A stretch of DNA of 64,000 bases from Spirometra erinaceieuropaei (taxonomy: Eukaryota; Platyhelminthes; Cestoda; Diphyllobothriidea; Diphyllobothriidae), in the NCBI GenBank assembly GCA_902702965.1, contig CACRXP010000729.1:119824-183823 (forward strand), read 5' to 3'. Positions 46,235 through 59,100 of the stretch are shown here, in pieces. Both the position numbers and the translations under genes were made by a program. The notes beneath the pieces were generated by a model that was given only the letters and a program-made list of their open reading frames with translations, searched no databases and was not told where the DNA came from. Position 1 is the first letter of the stretch, and each line of letters starts with the position of its first letter.

Positions 46235-47720
46235 ACACATAACCGACAGTTCGGCCGTCGCAGGCGACGATGTCCAGAGTTTGCCTCACAGCAAGGGGAC
46301 TCAGGGACAGTGACTTATGCGAGAATTCGTTTATGATAGTGGTAGACTTGCACCGCAGCTATCGCACACTCTCCTTCACACCCACCCGGACCAGGCGTCG
46401 TAGCAGGGTCAGGAGGGCTGGGGCTGGGAGGGGGCACAGGTGGCTGGCACGAAAATACATACGCATGGTGCGCACACGATGCATCAGGATTTCGCACGGA
46501 GAACAATCGAGGATGGCTCGGATACCAAGTGAGTTGGAGTGCCATGAAGAGTCATTTCGGCCTGACCTTCCGTCCTGAAAGGAGGACCGAATTCTTCCGT
46601 CGGTTGGCAGTCTCCCAAGTCACAGCTTTTAGCGCACCGTGATAGATTTCCGCGCATCCGATTATTTATAGTGAGGAACATGTGATGAAGGAGTCGACCT
46701 GGCTCTCTTCCCTCTCCTAAAGGCCGGTTCAGTGTTCGAACCAGTCAGTCAGCTGAAACGGGGAATGGGGCGCAGTGCCCGATAAAGCTAGAGAGCCCGG
46801 CTGCTTAGGCTACATATATGAACCGGTCCCCCACACAACATACTAGAATTGCACAAAAGCGGGTTAGGCTGGTCAGAACCTACATCCGTTAGACTACCAG
46901 AGCGGTCACATGGAGGAGAAGACGTGAATTACGTTTCTCATTTAGGTGGGAAGTGCTTGTTCGGAGTCTGTATTGGGTGCTGAGGGGTCGGTTCGTGTGG
47001 TGGTGGCGGCGGTGGTGGTGGTGTTTGGTCTGCGATGGTTTACTGCAGATTATCGTGGAGCCGCATGAGACCGGGTAGGCTTGTGTTGAGGACCCCATTA
47101 ATTTACCTTTGACAATTAGTCCCATTTTCTTCGATCGAATTGCTTGTTTGAATGTGACAAAAAGCAACACACCAGTACAACCCGCCTTGCTGGCCTGCTT
47201 AGCTGTCGCGCTCTGTTGTCAGGTTATTTAACGTTCAGAATCTATATTATTCACTGCTCGGTTTTAATTGCTGCTTTTAAAGCTAGGGTTTCGTGAGATA
47301 TAACTCGTTAGTTCGTGAGAACATTACCATTTTCGTCAGGCTCATGCGATGAGCAAATATGCGTGAACAGTGCAGGCAGTTGGAGCGATGACGATGAGTA
47401 TATGTTGGTGCCCCTGGCACTGATTCCCCAGTCTAGGTGCGATGGAGCCGCAAGTGACCGACCAGCCTGAGGGTGTGCAGGTTTTTGTAAAATGTGTCCC
47501 TCACCTCGTCAGAGTCGGCCATTGCGGGAGCGAAGGCACTGACGACGGTGATGAAATTGGTTCCCCTAAGAGGCAGGGGCAGGATCATGGGATGATCGCT
47601 GGTGTCCTGCAGCAGGCCGAGCATGAAGGTCCCATGATGTCGTTCCGGGTGGCGAAGGCAGTTCTAGCATCGCGTCGCTCTACCTATGGGCGGCCACTCC
47701 AGAAGAAGGCGTAGTCAGCA
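46235..47720 (-). mobile_element. C2H2-finger LINE fragment with endonuclease joined directly to fingers
   Basis: On the minus strand 47624-47433 reads LPLRGTNFITVVSAFAP and SDEVRDTFYKNLHT, both endonuclease text. It then passes without a break into LRLVGHLRLHRT, a C2H2 finger. The fingers continue as TGESVPGAPTYTHRHR and CLHCSRIFAHRMSL down to 47340. About 400 bp of unassigned sequence follows, including a (GGT)n-like stretch near 47000. Repeat A in reverse complement occupies 46840-46235. The whole RT domain is missing, which implies an internal deletion. Confidence 0.7.
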
Positions 47721-48224
47721 CCAGCCGCCAGAAAGACTAGCCACTTGAGCAGCCTGTGGCGTGAGGCGAAAGGATGGGGACAAGGGCTGATGGCCGTTTG
47801 ATTGTTTCAGTCATTATTTTTACATCTACAAGCAACGGTCTGCTTGCGGATGGCATGATCACAACATTTCTTTAGAGCACCTTTTAAAGACCCTTCCCTG
47901 AGAGGATGTAAACAGTGCTGTCTCTAAAAACGGCTATTTGGATATCCCACGCGGTCGTCGAACTCCCCTATTGGTCATGGCTTGGTTTAATGAGAGAACG
48001 ATCCAATTAGATTGAGTCGCCTACTCGCTTGCATGTTGACCTCTCCGTCCGACTTTTTGAAAGTGGTGAGGGAAGAGGATCAAATGGGAGGGAGAACATA
48101 ATTTCCGGGATTGGGGACACACGGCACTAAATGCCCTTACCTGGTTTAGCCCGCCGGTCAAGGCAGTCATTGGGGGTGTGGTTACAAGGTAGAACTTAAC
48201 TTCGGGAAGTCACTTAAGGACCTG
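47721..48224. other. Unassigned spacer between LINE fragments
   Basis: Nothing recognisable beyond possible decayed LINE sequence at its left edge. Confidence 0.35.
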
Positions 48225-49650
48225 CGTAGCATTAATCACTTGCGGGATGCGACCTGTGCGATTTATCCCTAACTAGACACCTATAGACCCTACGGCACAC
48301 CACCACTAGCAGCACCAATGAAGGTAATCCTAGCGACCTGCAAAATATTTCCGCTACTGCTCCTACCACCAACCAGTTGGACTCAATTCCAACTTCTCGC
48401 TATTGTCACTGTATTTTCTCATCACGCGTAGGCCTGGTCTGTAACTTACGAATCCATCGCACAGAGCTGACGAACCAGGACCGGTAGCCCCGATATGCAC
48501 TCTCCACATAAGCCTCATCTATTCTATTCTGTCTGCTTAAAGTGTCCCATGATATCCAGACACCGCGTTGGTCTAATTAACCATTTTCATTTCCACGACA
48601 GCGGAATTTACCAAAACGCTTCCAGGACAAACCTTCCTCACACACCTGAATACTCCTCTACCGCCGGCACTACTACTACCCTCACCATCACCAGCGGCCT
48701 CACCATCACAAATAGCATCGCCACAACGTTAGCCCACTAACCACAATCTCATCTAATCTTTAATGTCGCCGCACATTTGCCTCAAGTATCGACCTGATCG
48801 AGTACTTGCGGATCAATTGCACTGAGGAACCACAGCGTACACTCGTCGCACCCACTTCACCTGCCCACACTGTCCAAGGACATTCCGTTATCGTAGAACT
48901 TACCCTACCACCACACCTCACCCCAAGAGCCCATATACCTCACACTAACCGGCCGCACAGCAACCGACACACGGACAGAACATGCACTGCTCACATCAGT
49001 GGGAAGCATGTTCTCCGGCACAATCTGGTGTCTGACTAGGTTGCGTGGGCCACACGTAGACGATCTGTTGCAGCTTTTTCGGCCACTGCACTCAGTCCCA
49101 GCGCCAGATAGCTGACCGGCTCGGAGAGTGGAAAGGTGCGTGGCAGAGGGTAGAGGGAGTGAGGTCGACACTGGGGAACTTATTCACACAGCAGATCAGC
49201 GCATTTCCCATAATGATAAATCTGACAAACTTTGGAATTATTACGACGCCTTAAAAATCGTGGCTTTGAAGGCTGTCAGTCGACTGAATAAGTCGGTTCT
49301 CGCTGTCCATGCTGTGTGGGTATGTGGGGTGACTGGCTCGAGGACTGGAACTTAGACCCAACGTCTCCTTAACGTGACCGCAATGGTGCTCTCACAAGCG
49401 CGAGATCCCCGCCACCCTCCTTGTGCTCTGTGAAGACCTGGTCCATCGTGCGCGGACCGAACGCGTGCCGTATGCGTAGACAGGCTGTTTAACTCTCGTC
49501 CAGTCCGCTTGGCGTTATCTTGCCATCTGGGCCTGATGGGTGAGGGAGGAGGGTTTGCGGTTGGTGCTCTGCAAGTCATCTTCACCCTTAATTAACTAAC
49601 GCGCAAGTCACCAGTGCTGCACTCACTCCGCGGGACCCATGACGAGCGTC
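48225..49650 (+). mobile_element. C2H2-finger LINE 3' fragment, plus orientation
   Basis: The plus strand carries degenerate fingers with the family's spacing (CPMISRHRVGLINHFHFHDS, then CRRTFASSIDLIEYLRINC) between about 48490 and 49040. From about 49350 to 49640 it reads repeat A in reverse complement (ggtccatcgtgcgcggaccg at 49440 is the complement of the ggtccgcgcacgatgcatcagg block). This is the mirror image of the minus-strand copies, with the same finger-to-tail order. Confidence 0.6.
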
Positions 49651-50439
49651 TTCGCTCGCGCTGGTCGAAATTTCGTGCTATTACGATGATTATTATTAGG
49701 GGCAGACTCAACCAAGTTAGTAAGGCAGCCGAGACAGTAGATGGACCTGGAAAACTCTCAAAAATGCTTAAATTAACCACCCCCAGTAGTATATTCGGGC
49801 GCATTGACAAGAAATCACTAAATAACCAAGTCATTTGTAAAAAAAAAACACTTGGAAAACTAGCTATAGCAATCAATTTTTGTGCAGGAGGCCATTAGGA
49901 TAAAGGCCCAGTCTCGAACCCGTCAGGTCCAGCACGAATTCATGGGTTGGACAGGGCTGAGTGGGATATGTGATAATTGAATGGGCTAGTCTGACTTTTA
50001 GCTTGCTCTCGAAAGTCCCGGGACGATATGCGGAATCGTACTTATTGAATTTTTGGCCAGACAGCGATCGTAATTATTTTCTTTAAGCGTGCCGAAGCCT
50101 TGCTTGAGGGAGGGTAAACTGAATAATGTCGTCGTTCATTAGTGTTTTTGCGAAGATTTCAACGGAAGTCAGGTGAACTGAGAAACCGGAGTTAACCTCA
50201 TGTGGGTCGTTTTACGATGGCTGTATATCCCTTATGCTCGGCCTTCATGTCGGTGTTCAGATTGCTCGGAAGCTGGCTATCGACGTAATAGATACTTGCA
50301 CGTATGTGTACTTGGTTCGGCTGTGATCATACGTGATCTAATCAACGTTAGGACACGGAAACTTGTTGCTGCAATATGGGAAGCTCAACTTACCAAATAA
50401 TAACAGAAACCGGGTATCGAGGGTGAAGGCCTCAGCTTC
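49651..50439. other. Unassigned spacer
   Basis: No gene or repeat recognised. The frame at 49614-49898 is unremarkable. Confidence 0.35.
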
Positions 50440-50555
50440 ATGTTTTCACCGACTGATCTGAATCGGTTTTTGAGTTGGTCCCTTTACCTCTTCCGTGTAG
50501 ACAGCAGCGTCGGCTCCGATATGGTGCGTGCACTGACAGTGCTCAATAAGACACT

Positions 50556-50762
<207 letters not shown>

Positions 50763-50849
50763 TGTCAGTAACGCTGAACCCATGGGGCCATGTGCCGATA
50801 AACGTTCTCAATCCACCGTCAGTTATCCTTCTTGGATAATCTGAGACAT

Positions 50850-53030
50850 CACTGTAGTGTAGGTGAAACGATCACCCACGTTTCAGATATCGAACGACGG
50901 AAGAAGAGAGGTATTTTAGACAAGAAGTGGATGTCCATGTCTCAGCGAACTCACGCAAACCACAGTCATTCAAATAAGGTAGCAAATTTGTCATCGAGAG
51001 CCCTTACAATAACCTAAGAGGATGCACTTTCCAAGGGCATGAAGTACAATCTCTCCGACTTGAACAGACTAGACCTCCTTGCAAACTTGGAGTCCATCAT
51101 ATCATCAGAAAATCTCACAGATGATGGACGTTTCGATATCCAGAATAGCACCGTACAAGCCCTTATAAACTGAAACTATTTTTTAGTTTTGTCACAAGAG
51201 GAAAGGAAGAAATCAAACACCCTGAAAACTGACAAAAAACACTGTCATTCATTCTGCAGACAAAGGAGGCTCAACTGCAATTCCAAACAAAGCAGACTAC
51301 AATAACGAAATGCTATCATTGTTGAAGATATATCAACTTGTATGTCTTTCACCGTGGACCTCACCAAAGCATCGATTTCATCCACCGATTAAGTGCTGAA
51401 AAGTCTTGCAGGAAAGAAGCAAGTATCAGGAGAAATTTCGAAATCCCTAATACAAACTGAACCAACAATCGCCAAAATCTATGGACTACCGAAAGTTCAC
51501 AAACCCGACGTACCATTGCGACCGATAGTATCATTAATCGGTGTACTGATTGACAAGATTTATAAATGGCTATTCCACAAACTCCATTACTTAACGAAGG
51601 ATTGTGAGACTTTAATCGATAATTCTCTTGAATTTCTAGACAAAATATGAGGATTCACTATTGCTACGGATGAGATTGTGGTATCGTTCCATATTGTCGC
51701 CAGGCAGTGCACAGAAGAACTCATACAATCCTACGACATCGATGTTTCTGCATTTGTTTTTCTTGAACCCTTGGGCTTATGACTGAAAACAAACTTTTCA
51801 TTCGCACATGAATATTATCGACAGCTGAAAGGAGCTCCTATGGGGTCACCTATTTCTGGCTTTCTGGCTGAGGTCATAATGCGGAAATCAGAGGCCATGA
51901 CCCTAACATTATTCAATCCCAAATTATGGATACGCTACGTAGATGAAACCTTGTCATCCGCAAGAGAGATCAGCTGGAACTGCTTCATATCGTTATCAAC
52001 TCAACACTGCCGGGAATCACCTTCACGCTCAAAAGAGAAGTTGACAGCAAATTCCCATTTCTTGATGTCCTCGTACAGAGAAAAACTGACGGGACATTCA
52101 ACACACCAGTATACCGCAGAGAAACTTATGCGGAAGTTATCCTACATTACGAGGGCAATCACGCTATCGCTCACAAACGAAATGCTGTTAATGTCTTACT
52201 TAACCGAGCAGAGACCCGCTGCTCCGAGAACGAAGGATACAAAGTATAACTAAGTTATTTGTTTAACCTATTTTCCCAAAACGGCTACCCTAGAGATTTT
52301 GTACGCCGATGCATGAAACAGCAGGAATCAAAAAAGAGATCAGTAGCTAGATTGTTTCGATCAGGCGCCAAGACCAACGAACGCTTCCTTACATTAAAAA
52401 TGTGTCTGAACTCGTTGGAAGACATCTGAGGAAGCACCCAATACAAGTGGCCCACAAGCCAACGACTACCTTAAGCAATCAACTTGTGCATCCCAAGGAT
52501 AGGGGTGGCTATTTAAATTTTAAAAAGTGGTCTATAAGATTTCATGTGGCACTTGTAATGCGGTATATTGTGGTCAAATCGGGAAATCCGCCTCCACACG
52601 CCTGCATGAATACCAGTTGGCAGTAAAGAGACGGGACCACTTATCCCAAGTCGCCATGTATACTGTAGAAACTGGGCACAAAGTTACTTAGGATAATACG
52701 CGCACTGTCCGTTCCTGCCCATATAAGAAAGGCCGAGAATTCCTAGAGGCCATTCACTCTGATGTTTCATGCATCAATCGACGCATCGGCTTGGACGCCA
52801 TGTATACATATCTCAGAAAAAATGGAAAAGGCGATAGCCAACCACAACGTAAGATCAGCCCACAGCTTCGACCGGTCCTCAGCACCGACAAAGTAATATT
52901 GATTTTTCGGGCATGTTTAAATTTTAACTGTTGTTTACACTTTCTACACGTCTGAGGAGGACCTGGGAAACCAGCGTCGAAAATTTACGAAATAAAGTTT
53001 GTTCACTTTCCTAAAGGACTCATTTTTCTT
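50850..53030 (+). mobile_element. Penelope-like element with RT, GIY-YIG nuclease and hammerhead
   Basis: Frames at 50890-51170 give the N-terminal region (KGMKYNLSDLNRLDLLANLE). RT runs from about 51390 to 52260 (AKIYGLPKVHKPDVPLRPIV, then YYRQLKGAPMGSPISGFLAE, then WIRYVDETL, where the catalytic YVDD reads YVDE). A frameshift near 51970 moves the rest to other frames ([22 protein letters not shown]). The GIY-YIG domain at 52528-52840 reads [37 protein letters not shown] and KGREFLEAIHSDVSCINRR, with one in-frame stop. A hammerhead motif and AATAAA follow. RT plus GIY-YIG defines the endonuclease-positive Penelope class. Multiple lesions make this copy inactive. Confidence 0.9.
52949..52989 (+). 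ncRNA. Hammerhead ribozyme motif, type I minimal form
   Basis: CUGAGGA (52952-52958) satisfies CUGANGA. Stem II pairs GACCUGG with CCAG-C-GUC with one bulged C and closes on a G-A-A-A-type loop. GAAA begins at 52979. AAUU forms the self-complementary short stem III, U is the cleavage-site nucleotide, and ACG pairs with the CGU just 5' of CUGAGGA as stem I. All conserved core positions are present. It lies about 100 bp after the nuclease frame of the Penelope-like element, where such ribozymes are known in this class. Confidence 0.65.
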
Positions 53031-53285
53031 CGAATTACCTAGGAGTGTATTCCTGAGGCTGCGATGGTCAAACAGCCCAACCCAAAACTAACAGGAAAAC
53101 TGACTGGACTGTTGTCCAGTAAATGCGGGTGTTTATGAAGATGGACACATTATGTAGGGTTATGGACACCTTCTGAGGGTTGCATAAATCTTGCGAACAA
53201 TATAAATTCGGATAACTATGTTGTCATTACCCTGCCTATTCGTCGCAACATAGCTAGAGATGTTCCAGACTGCGCACTTTTTTAT
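53031..53285. other. Unassigned spacer after the Penelope-like element
   Basis: It ends in cttttttatttgacag (53276-53291), a strong acceptor-like sequence leading into the next open frame. Otherwise nothing is recognised. Confidence 0.35.
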
Positions 53286-53291
53286 TTGACA

Positions 53292-53654
53292 GCCAAGCAG
53301 CCCCAAGGGTGCGTTCCTTTGATTAGGAAGTACTTCGAAAACATTGGTATTCGCTGCATTGAGGGACGAACCGCGGCATTGTATTTAGCCCGTCACCATA
53401 TCTTTACGTTGGCGGAGCGATATTATCAGCATACTCATTCGGCCTTGATCACACTACAGAAACTCATGATGAACCGAATTGAGCGTTGCAGACAAGTCAA
53501 CAAAGCAGACGGCTATATGTTACTGGTAGCCTTGGCGCCGGTCAAGAATGTGCAGCAGTATAAACGATTAGTTGGTGGACAAATGTCAGCACGGAGGCTG
53601 GCTTTTAGGGTTCTGTCCCCAAGTCCCACACACTTTAAAGTAGCACTGGAATAA
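53292..53654 (+). CDS. Possible 3' exon of an unknown gene
   Basis: After the acceptor-like tttatttgacag a frame of about 120 codons runs to a stop at 53652-53654. It includes GCVPLIRKYFENIGIRCIEG and HSALITLQKLMMNRIERCRQ. I do not recognise it, and no upstream partner exon was found because the Penelope-like element occupies the upstream side. It could also be chance or part of a retroelement. Confidence 0.2.
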   Translation, partial: AKQPQGCVPLIRKYFENIGIRCIEGRTAALYLARHHIFTLAERYYQHTHSALITLQKLMMNRIERCRQVNKADGYMLLVALAPVKNVQQYKRLVGGQMSARRLAFRVLSPSPTHFKVALE

Positions 53655-53949
53655 CAATGAAAAACGTTGGGCAGTACCGTTGTAGTTCTCGGAGTTCGTC
53701 TTATCTCCCTTCTTGAAACGAACACAATTATAATCAGTCTTAAATAGTGTGGAGACTTCTCATCTCTCCGCGCAGTTTTACTTATTTCATGGTGCCAGCG
53801 CGCCGGAGTGTAAACATAGGACTTGTGGACGTCAGAGAGGAGTCTGTCCCCTTGGATATCCTTGTTGCCACGTCCCCTCAGCACATTGTCGAAGACGCCT
53901 TCCTGGAAAGGAGGGGCACGTGACACTGCCTAGTCAGGAGAAGCGTTAA

Positions 53950-55170
53950 ACTCGATTGCTGAGGAAAAGAGGCAGTCGGTGACGGCCTGGCCGCCTAAAT
54001 AGAGAAGTCGCTTGAACTGCTAACGCCAGAGCCGGATCTGACCAAATTATCATCAGCGAAGCCACCATTCACATCGCGACTAGCCAGACAGGGCACAGGA
54101 CCTGCGCCTCAATTGGCGAGAAATTTGCCAGTTTTTTACTATCGCCGAAGTTTGACGCCTGCTTCATGGAGTTTGCCACTTCGCCCTGATAGCCTTTTCC
54201 AGCCAATCCTGACCGACTTTGCTATCACTATCTAAAGCTATCTTATAGAATTCTCATTGCATGGCTCAAGCTGTCTGGGCAGAAAACCGTAATTTCCTCG
54301 TGCTGATGTACTTACTACGCCGCTTCTGGCTGAATCGGAGAACCCGCCCGACTACCTCGCATAATGAATACATCGGTGATGACCCCTTGCTACTGCTTCA
54401 CCTTCTAATCGGGCTTCAGAACGAGACTGGATTCCTGTGCTCGGGCCCTGGACTGCGTTGGGCTGTTATCATCTCGAGGCATCAAGCCCTCTTGCATCAG
54501 ACATCTTAAGTGCGATCTATAGGTGAATTTGTAGGCCTTTATGAGGAGGGACTTGCTCTGACCCGTAGATATTTCCAGTTTCAGCATCATTCATCGGTCT
54601 GCTGTTATGAGGCTAGCTGTCAAACCATTAGTCGGCTACCCTGCAATCGACCTCTTTGATTGTCCAACCATTGTCCGAATAATAGGTTGGCAGATGTTTC
54701 TGATAATGATGGAATCACGCGCTGGTACCAAACAACCGACTCTGGCCAACGAAACTCTGCATAATTTATCCGTTGCCCAATCGAGAGCTGGACTCAGAGT
54801 GGCTATTAAAGTGGCTGTCTGAAGGGCCGTCGCGTCCACTTCAGCCATTCTAGCCCCCGGAAACAATCAGTAGATCAGGACAACGGAGTCATTAAACTAG
54901 TTCTTCCAGCTTCTAGTAGAAAGCATCTTTATCACAGTCCTCTAAAGTTGATGTCAGCAGGAAGGCAGAACCAGTGAAGATTCTAGTAAAGGAGCATTTC
55001 GGCCATCCGTAAGATAGTCGGTTATCGACCGGCTTCAAGACAAGTGCTTCATAATGAACCTTATGCGAGACGGCGACTACCACACCGTGTCTATTAGCAA
55101 GATCTCGTGAGCCGCTGCAATAGAGGGTGAAGTGGGAGCTGGGTCTCATTTCTCGAGGTCCCAAATAGAT
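53950..55170 (-). mobile_element. Endonuclease/linker fragment of another LINE family
   Basis: On the minus strand 55164-54913 reads NRHGVVVAVSHKVHYEALVL and PVDNRLSYGWPKCSFTRIF, AP-endonuclease text of a LINE different from the C2H2-finger family. It continues through KDAFY, PDLLIVSGG (the GDWNAR position is corrupted), GRDGPSD and SRLFG down to about 54640. A linker region resembling ATGDSGKLF (seen as NFGDSKKLANF) follows near 54150. Frameshifts and stops are common; no RT was found. Confidence 0.65.
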
Positions 55171-55966
55171 GATTCGGGCATCAGACCGGCACTATATACC
55201 CATGTTTTACTTATGAAGACTGTGACTTGTTGAACTTTGTGCAAAAGGACCTAGAAACGTTCACAGGCTCCAATATTCAATATCAGTCTGCTGTATCCGA
55301 TTAAAGAGTTCAGCTCGCATACTGTCTGCTCAGACTACTGAACCAGGTTGCGGAGCGCTCCCTTCTCCACAAATGACGTTCTACGAAGAATCATACAAAT
55401 GCGGTTTCTTGGGAATCTTGAGTAGAGGCAGCGCTCCAACACTTAGCGGGTTGCTCGTTTTGGGTTCTCTGCTCCGAGCTTGTGGCTTGAGGACCTAAAT
55501 GGGAGGCAACAGTGGCAAGCAAAATTATCTAAAGACAGTCGATAATCTCCACAGTTCCATCATCAGGCTTTATGGTATTATAAGACAATGAATGTTCAAG
55601 ACCACAGCCTCCTCCGCCTGACGCCATTGTCGATTTTGGTCTGAGTTTGCTTAGTCATCAGACCCGAGAGCTTGCTTATCTCGTTACTACTTGCTGACTA
55701 ATAATCCGCCCAGCTTACTATTAATGGTTATAAAATCGTCATACAGGCAGTTGCAAAGCATATAAGCACATCCCGTTCAAACAGTTCTCGTCTTTCAGAA
55801 TATGCTTCTCTTATTCTCGCTTTAACAGTCAGAAGCATCAGTCAAGGCTAAGAAATAAGCTTTGTGCCTTTGGAATGTCTAAAAACGCCCTATAATGTTG
55901 TGTGGAAATGGAATCTTGATTATTGCTGGCTCCGCCAACTGCAAGAATAGTTACTTTCCCACTTAC
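55171..55966. other. Unassigned spacer
   Basis: No gene recognised. The minus strand at 55555-55575 reads CTGATGATGGAAC, but no matching hammerhead half was found nearby. Confidence 0.35.
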
Positions 55967-56137
55967 TGACATAAATAAGGACGCTCATAAATGCGATCAA
56001 CGGTAAAGGTTGGTAAAGCCGCACTGATGTCTGTTGTTGTACTGGTGTTAATTGTGCAATAGCCGACTAGCAGAAGGTCATGTCGTTCCTCTTTCGGGAC
56101 TTTGCAGAAGGATGTCTCCCCAATTAATAGAAAAATC
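55967..56137 (-). CDS. Candidate internal exon, unknown gene
   Basis: A 171-nt open segment lies between acceptor TTGGTAG and donor GTAAGT. It reads LLIGETSFCKVPKEERHDLL and AALPTFTVDRIYERPYLC. The text looks like ordinary folded protein and the donor is consensus, but no joining exon was found with a matching phase (it needs phase 2 upstream and leaves phase 2 downstream). Confidence 0.3.
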
Positions 56138-59100
56138 CTACCAATGAACAAAGCTCTCTGATTTTAATCTATCAGTAATCGACTTATTTAAAAAAAACAA
56201 AAACAGTGCGTACTTCGGCACTGCGACAATCGTACACGAAAAAAGTAACAGAAAACGACCGTTAGAAATAAAGTACTCATGAAACCACCATGGAAGTAAG
56301 TCATACTGTCTGGTGACTTATCTAAAACGCTGTTTAGATTTCGTTATTTGCAGGCCTGGGATTTATAAGTTGGTGACAGAGCACCCCAATGGAGTGCAAT
56401 TTGTACGGGCCTACCGTGGCTGCTAGTCGAAGGTGACCCTGCTCCTATCAGAACGCGGCGACGGTTACGTGCTGTAGTGGCCGAGCGAGGGACGGGTTTC
56501 GGATCAGGGGGTAAGAAGGAAGGGGATGATGATGGCTTGAACTCAGATGGTCTAGCCGATTGGAAGATCCGATCTAAAAGGCCTTGCATCTCAGACTGGG
56601 CGGGATAGGGATGAACAGGCATACGGGACATGGGATAAGCAGCACAGGTGATAAAAAAATATAAGTTTATTCGATTATACAAAAAATTGGAAACTAATAA
56701 ACGAGGCTACGGAGAAACGAAAAATACAATGGAACGACTTATCGGGAGAAGTCGGAGATTATCCGTTGACATGTGGCTTATGAAGCGTAGCTCCTGCAAG
56801 GCAAACGGAATAAGAAGGCCTCTAGCGTGATAGTTCATTAAAACACTCAAGTTCAGGTCCCTGGTCAGATCTCCGGCGACGGTTCATACCTGCACAACCT
56901 ACCCCGGTGCCGCTCGCCTGATTGGTCGACCAATCACACAGACTAAACCTCTCTCTGGCTGGCCCCTGTCACTCAATCTGACCGGCACCCACATCAGCAG
57001 CTTATGCGCACCGACTCAACAAAAGCTGTCCAGAAATGTTTTTTTTTTACCTGAATTCTTCCTCGGACTGCGTGATTTCAGTAGGTAACAATCGGCATCA
57101 TAGGTTGCAAGTTCATATAGATAACTCTTGTAGGACTGCACCGCTCACCAGAGTTAGACGGGTCATCAATTCGTCTCCCCCTAAACTAAGGTCTGAAGTC
57201 ACTAAGTTCTGTCAGTGAATAGCATAATCCAGTTTATAAAACTATTTTCTTAGGAAGTTTGGGCACTTCTGCGCGGCCTAGATTATTGTTGGAGTATCAG
57301 TTAAACCAGTAGCCACGTACGCACTAAAGGAACTTTCGTTAAGGAGATTTTTGGACCTCAGCGTAGACTTATCTTGTCACCTATGTAGTTTTTAGAGACG
57401 CATCGCAGTCTGGGATAGGCCTCCTCAGTGGGTGTATTATCTCTGCTGGTTACTACATTGGCTCCGCTGATTAATGGCTCTACGTGCTTTACGCTTCCTG
57501 AAATTTAATTGATGCAAAAATGGCGAGTAATACTACCGCAGGTCACGGGGGCACGTTAGGCGTCTTCTTTATTTTAGTGTGTGGAGGTACAGTTCAAAGG
57601 CTGAGTCTATGGGCTCTTTACTGTTGGCGTGCAGTATAAATTTTTTAGGGAGAAAGTTCCGCGGCTCGTGATTAAGTCCGTCCCACGATTACAAGGCCGC
57701 CTGTTTTGACTACATAATCTGAAATAATGCATAGGTCCATTCGTTTTTTGCTTTAGCTGGTAAAAACTGAAAACGTTGGTGCAAACCAAGTTATACTCCC
57801 AAGTGATAAGAATGATCAAGAGATGGCTGTACGTCAAATTTTATTCGCATTTGGACTGGAAATTTAACATACTATAAGTGCTAAGTTGAGTTCAGGTGGA
57901 ACTGGTTGCCAGCATCGACGAAAAGGATGGAGACAAACAATTGTGACGGTTCTCAAACTTGACGAAGTTTAGCTATTTTTCATCTTTTATGAATGCCCAG
58001 AGGAGCGCAACTGCGGATTTTGAATGACGCGAGAGTTCTGCATGGCCTGAAGTGCGTCGGGGCAGTAGACAGATCGTACAACGACTGAATAGATCAAAAG
58101 CTTGGCGGACAGTAACATTGCAGTTCGTGAACGCACTACGAATAGAGAAGAACCGGAAGTAGGATGGGCTGTAGACATCAGGCGAGACGAGCAGCACTAT
58201 GTGAGGTATCTGCGAGAAGCAGTTGCATGCGCTATCAGGCGGGATTTGACAGTGGCGTTTTCAAAGGCTACGTTTCAGAGGACACAGAGGATTTCACTGC
58301 TGTTCGCTTGTTGGAGGCTTTGACGAATACGGTCGTTGACGAAGTGCCGCAAAATACAACGGATGTGGTCGGTTGAAGATTACGTCACCCGGACAAATGA
58401 TTGTCACAAGATAGTCTTCCTCGATTAAAGAGAATTTGATTTGGATGGTGTGGACGATCGAAACAATTACTGGCATGTGGAGGTAGCAGTGTGATTGTCT
58501 GAGGAGTTTTTGTCTCAAAAACTGTCTAAATCCAGTTCTTTGTCGGGAAGCCGAATGCATTCCGACACTCTATAGCCAACTACTGACTTTTTAAAGACTA
58601 TACAACGGCGGAGCTTTAGTGTTTTGACAAGCATACGATCCAGGAGACAAAATACGTTCATACAGAATACAAAATGCATACATACAGTCCAGGAGACAGA
58701 ATATATACTAAGAAGCAACTAAATTCATATGTGACCTGGCCATCTCTGCGCCTGGTTTTGATATAACTCGGAATCTGTGCGGACTGTAATCCCAACGTTT
58801 ATATTACAAAAGTCTGACTTAGAAGTTGGAGGATCAGCTGGAATGTGGTTATTCAACAAGAGTAGGATGTTTCGGATGAATCGGAACTTAAGCGCTTAAT
58901 TACTGGCATGAACACACCTCTCGTTGAAATTCTGAGGCGAAATAGAGTTCATTTACGATTTGAGACCACAAAAAGGATTGATCATGTGACTATTGGGGCA
59001 GCCATTTTCCGACCTTGCTGAAAACCGTCAATTTTTGCCCTCTCTCAAGCACCCAATCAAACACGTGAACCAACCTGGAGATTGTTGCAAGTTCTGGATG

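Noticed and set aside
55550..55580. Third hammerhead candidate (minus-strand CTGATGATGGAAC)
   Set aside because: No stem II complement and no GAAAC/GUC half at suitable distance.
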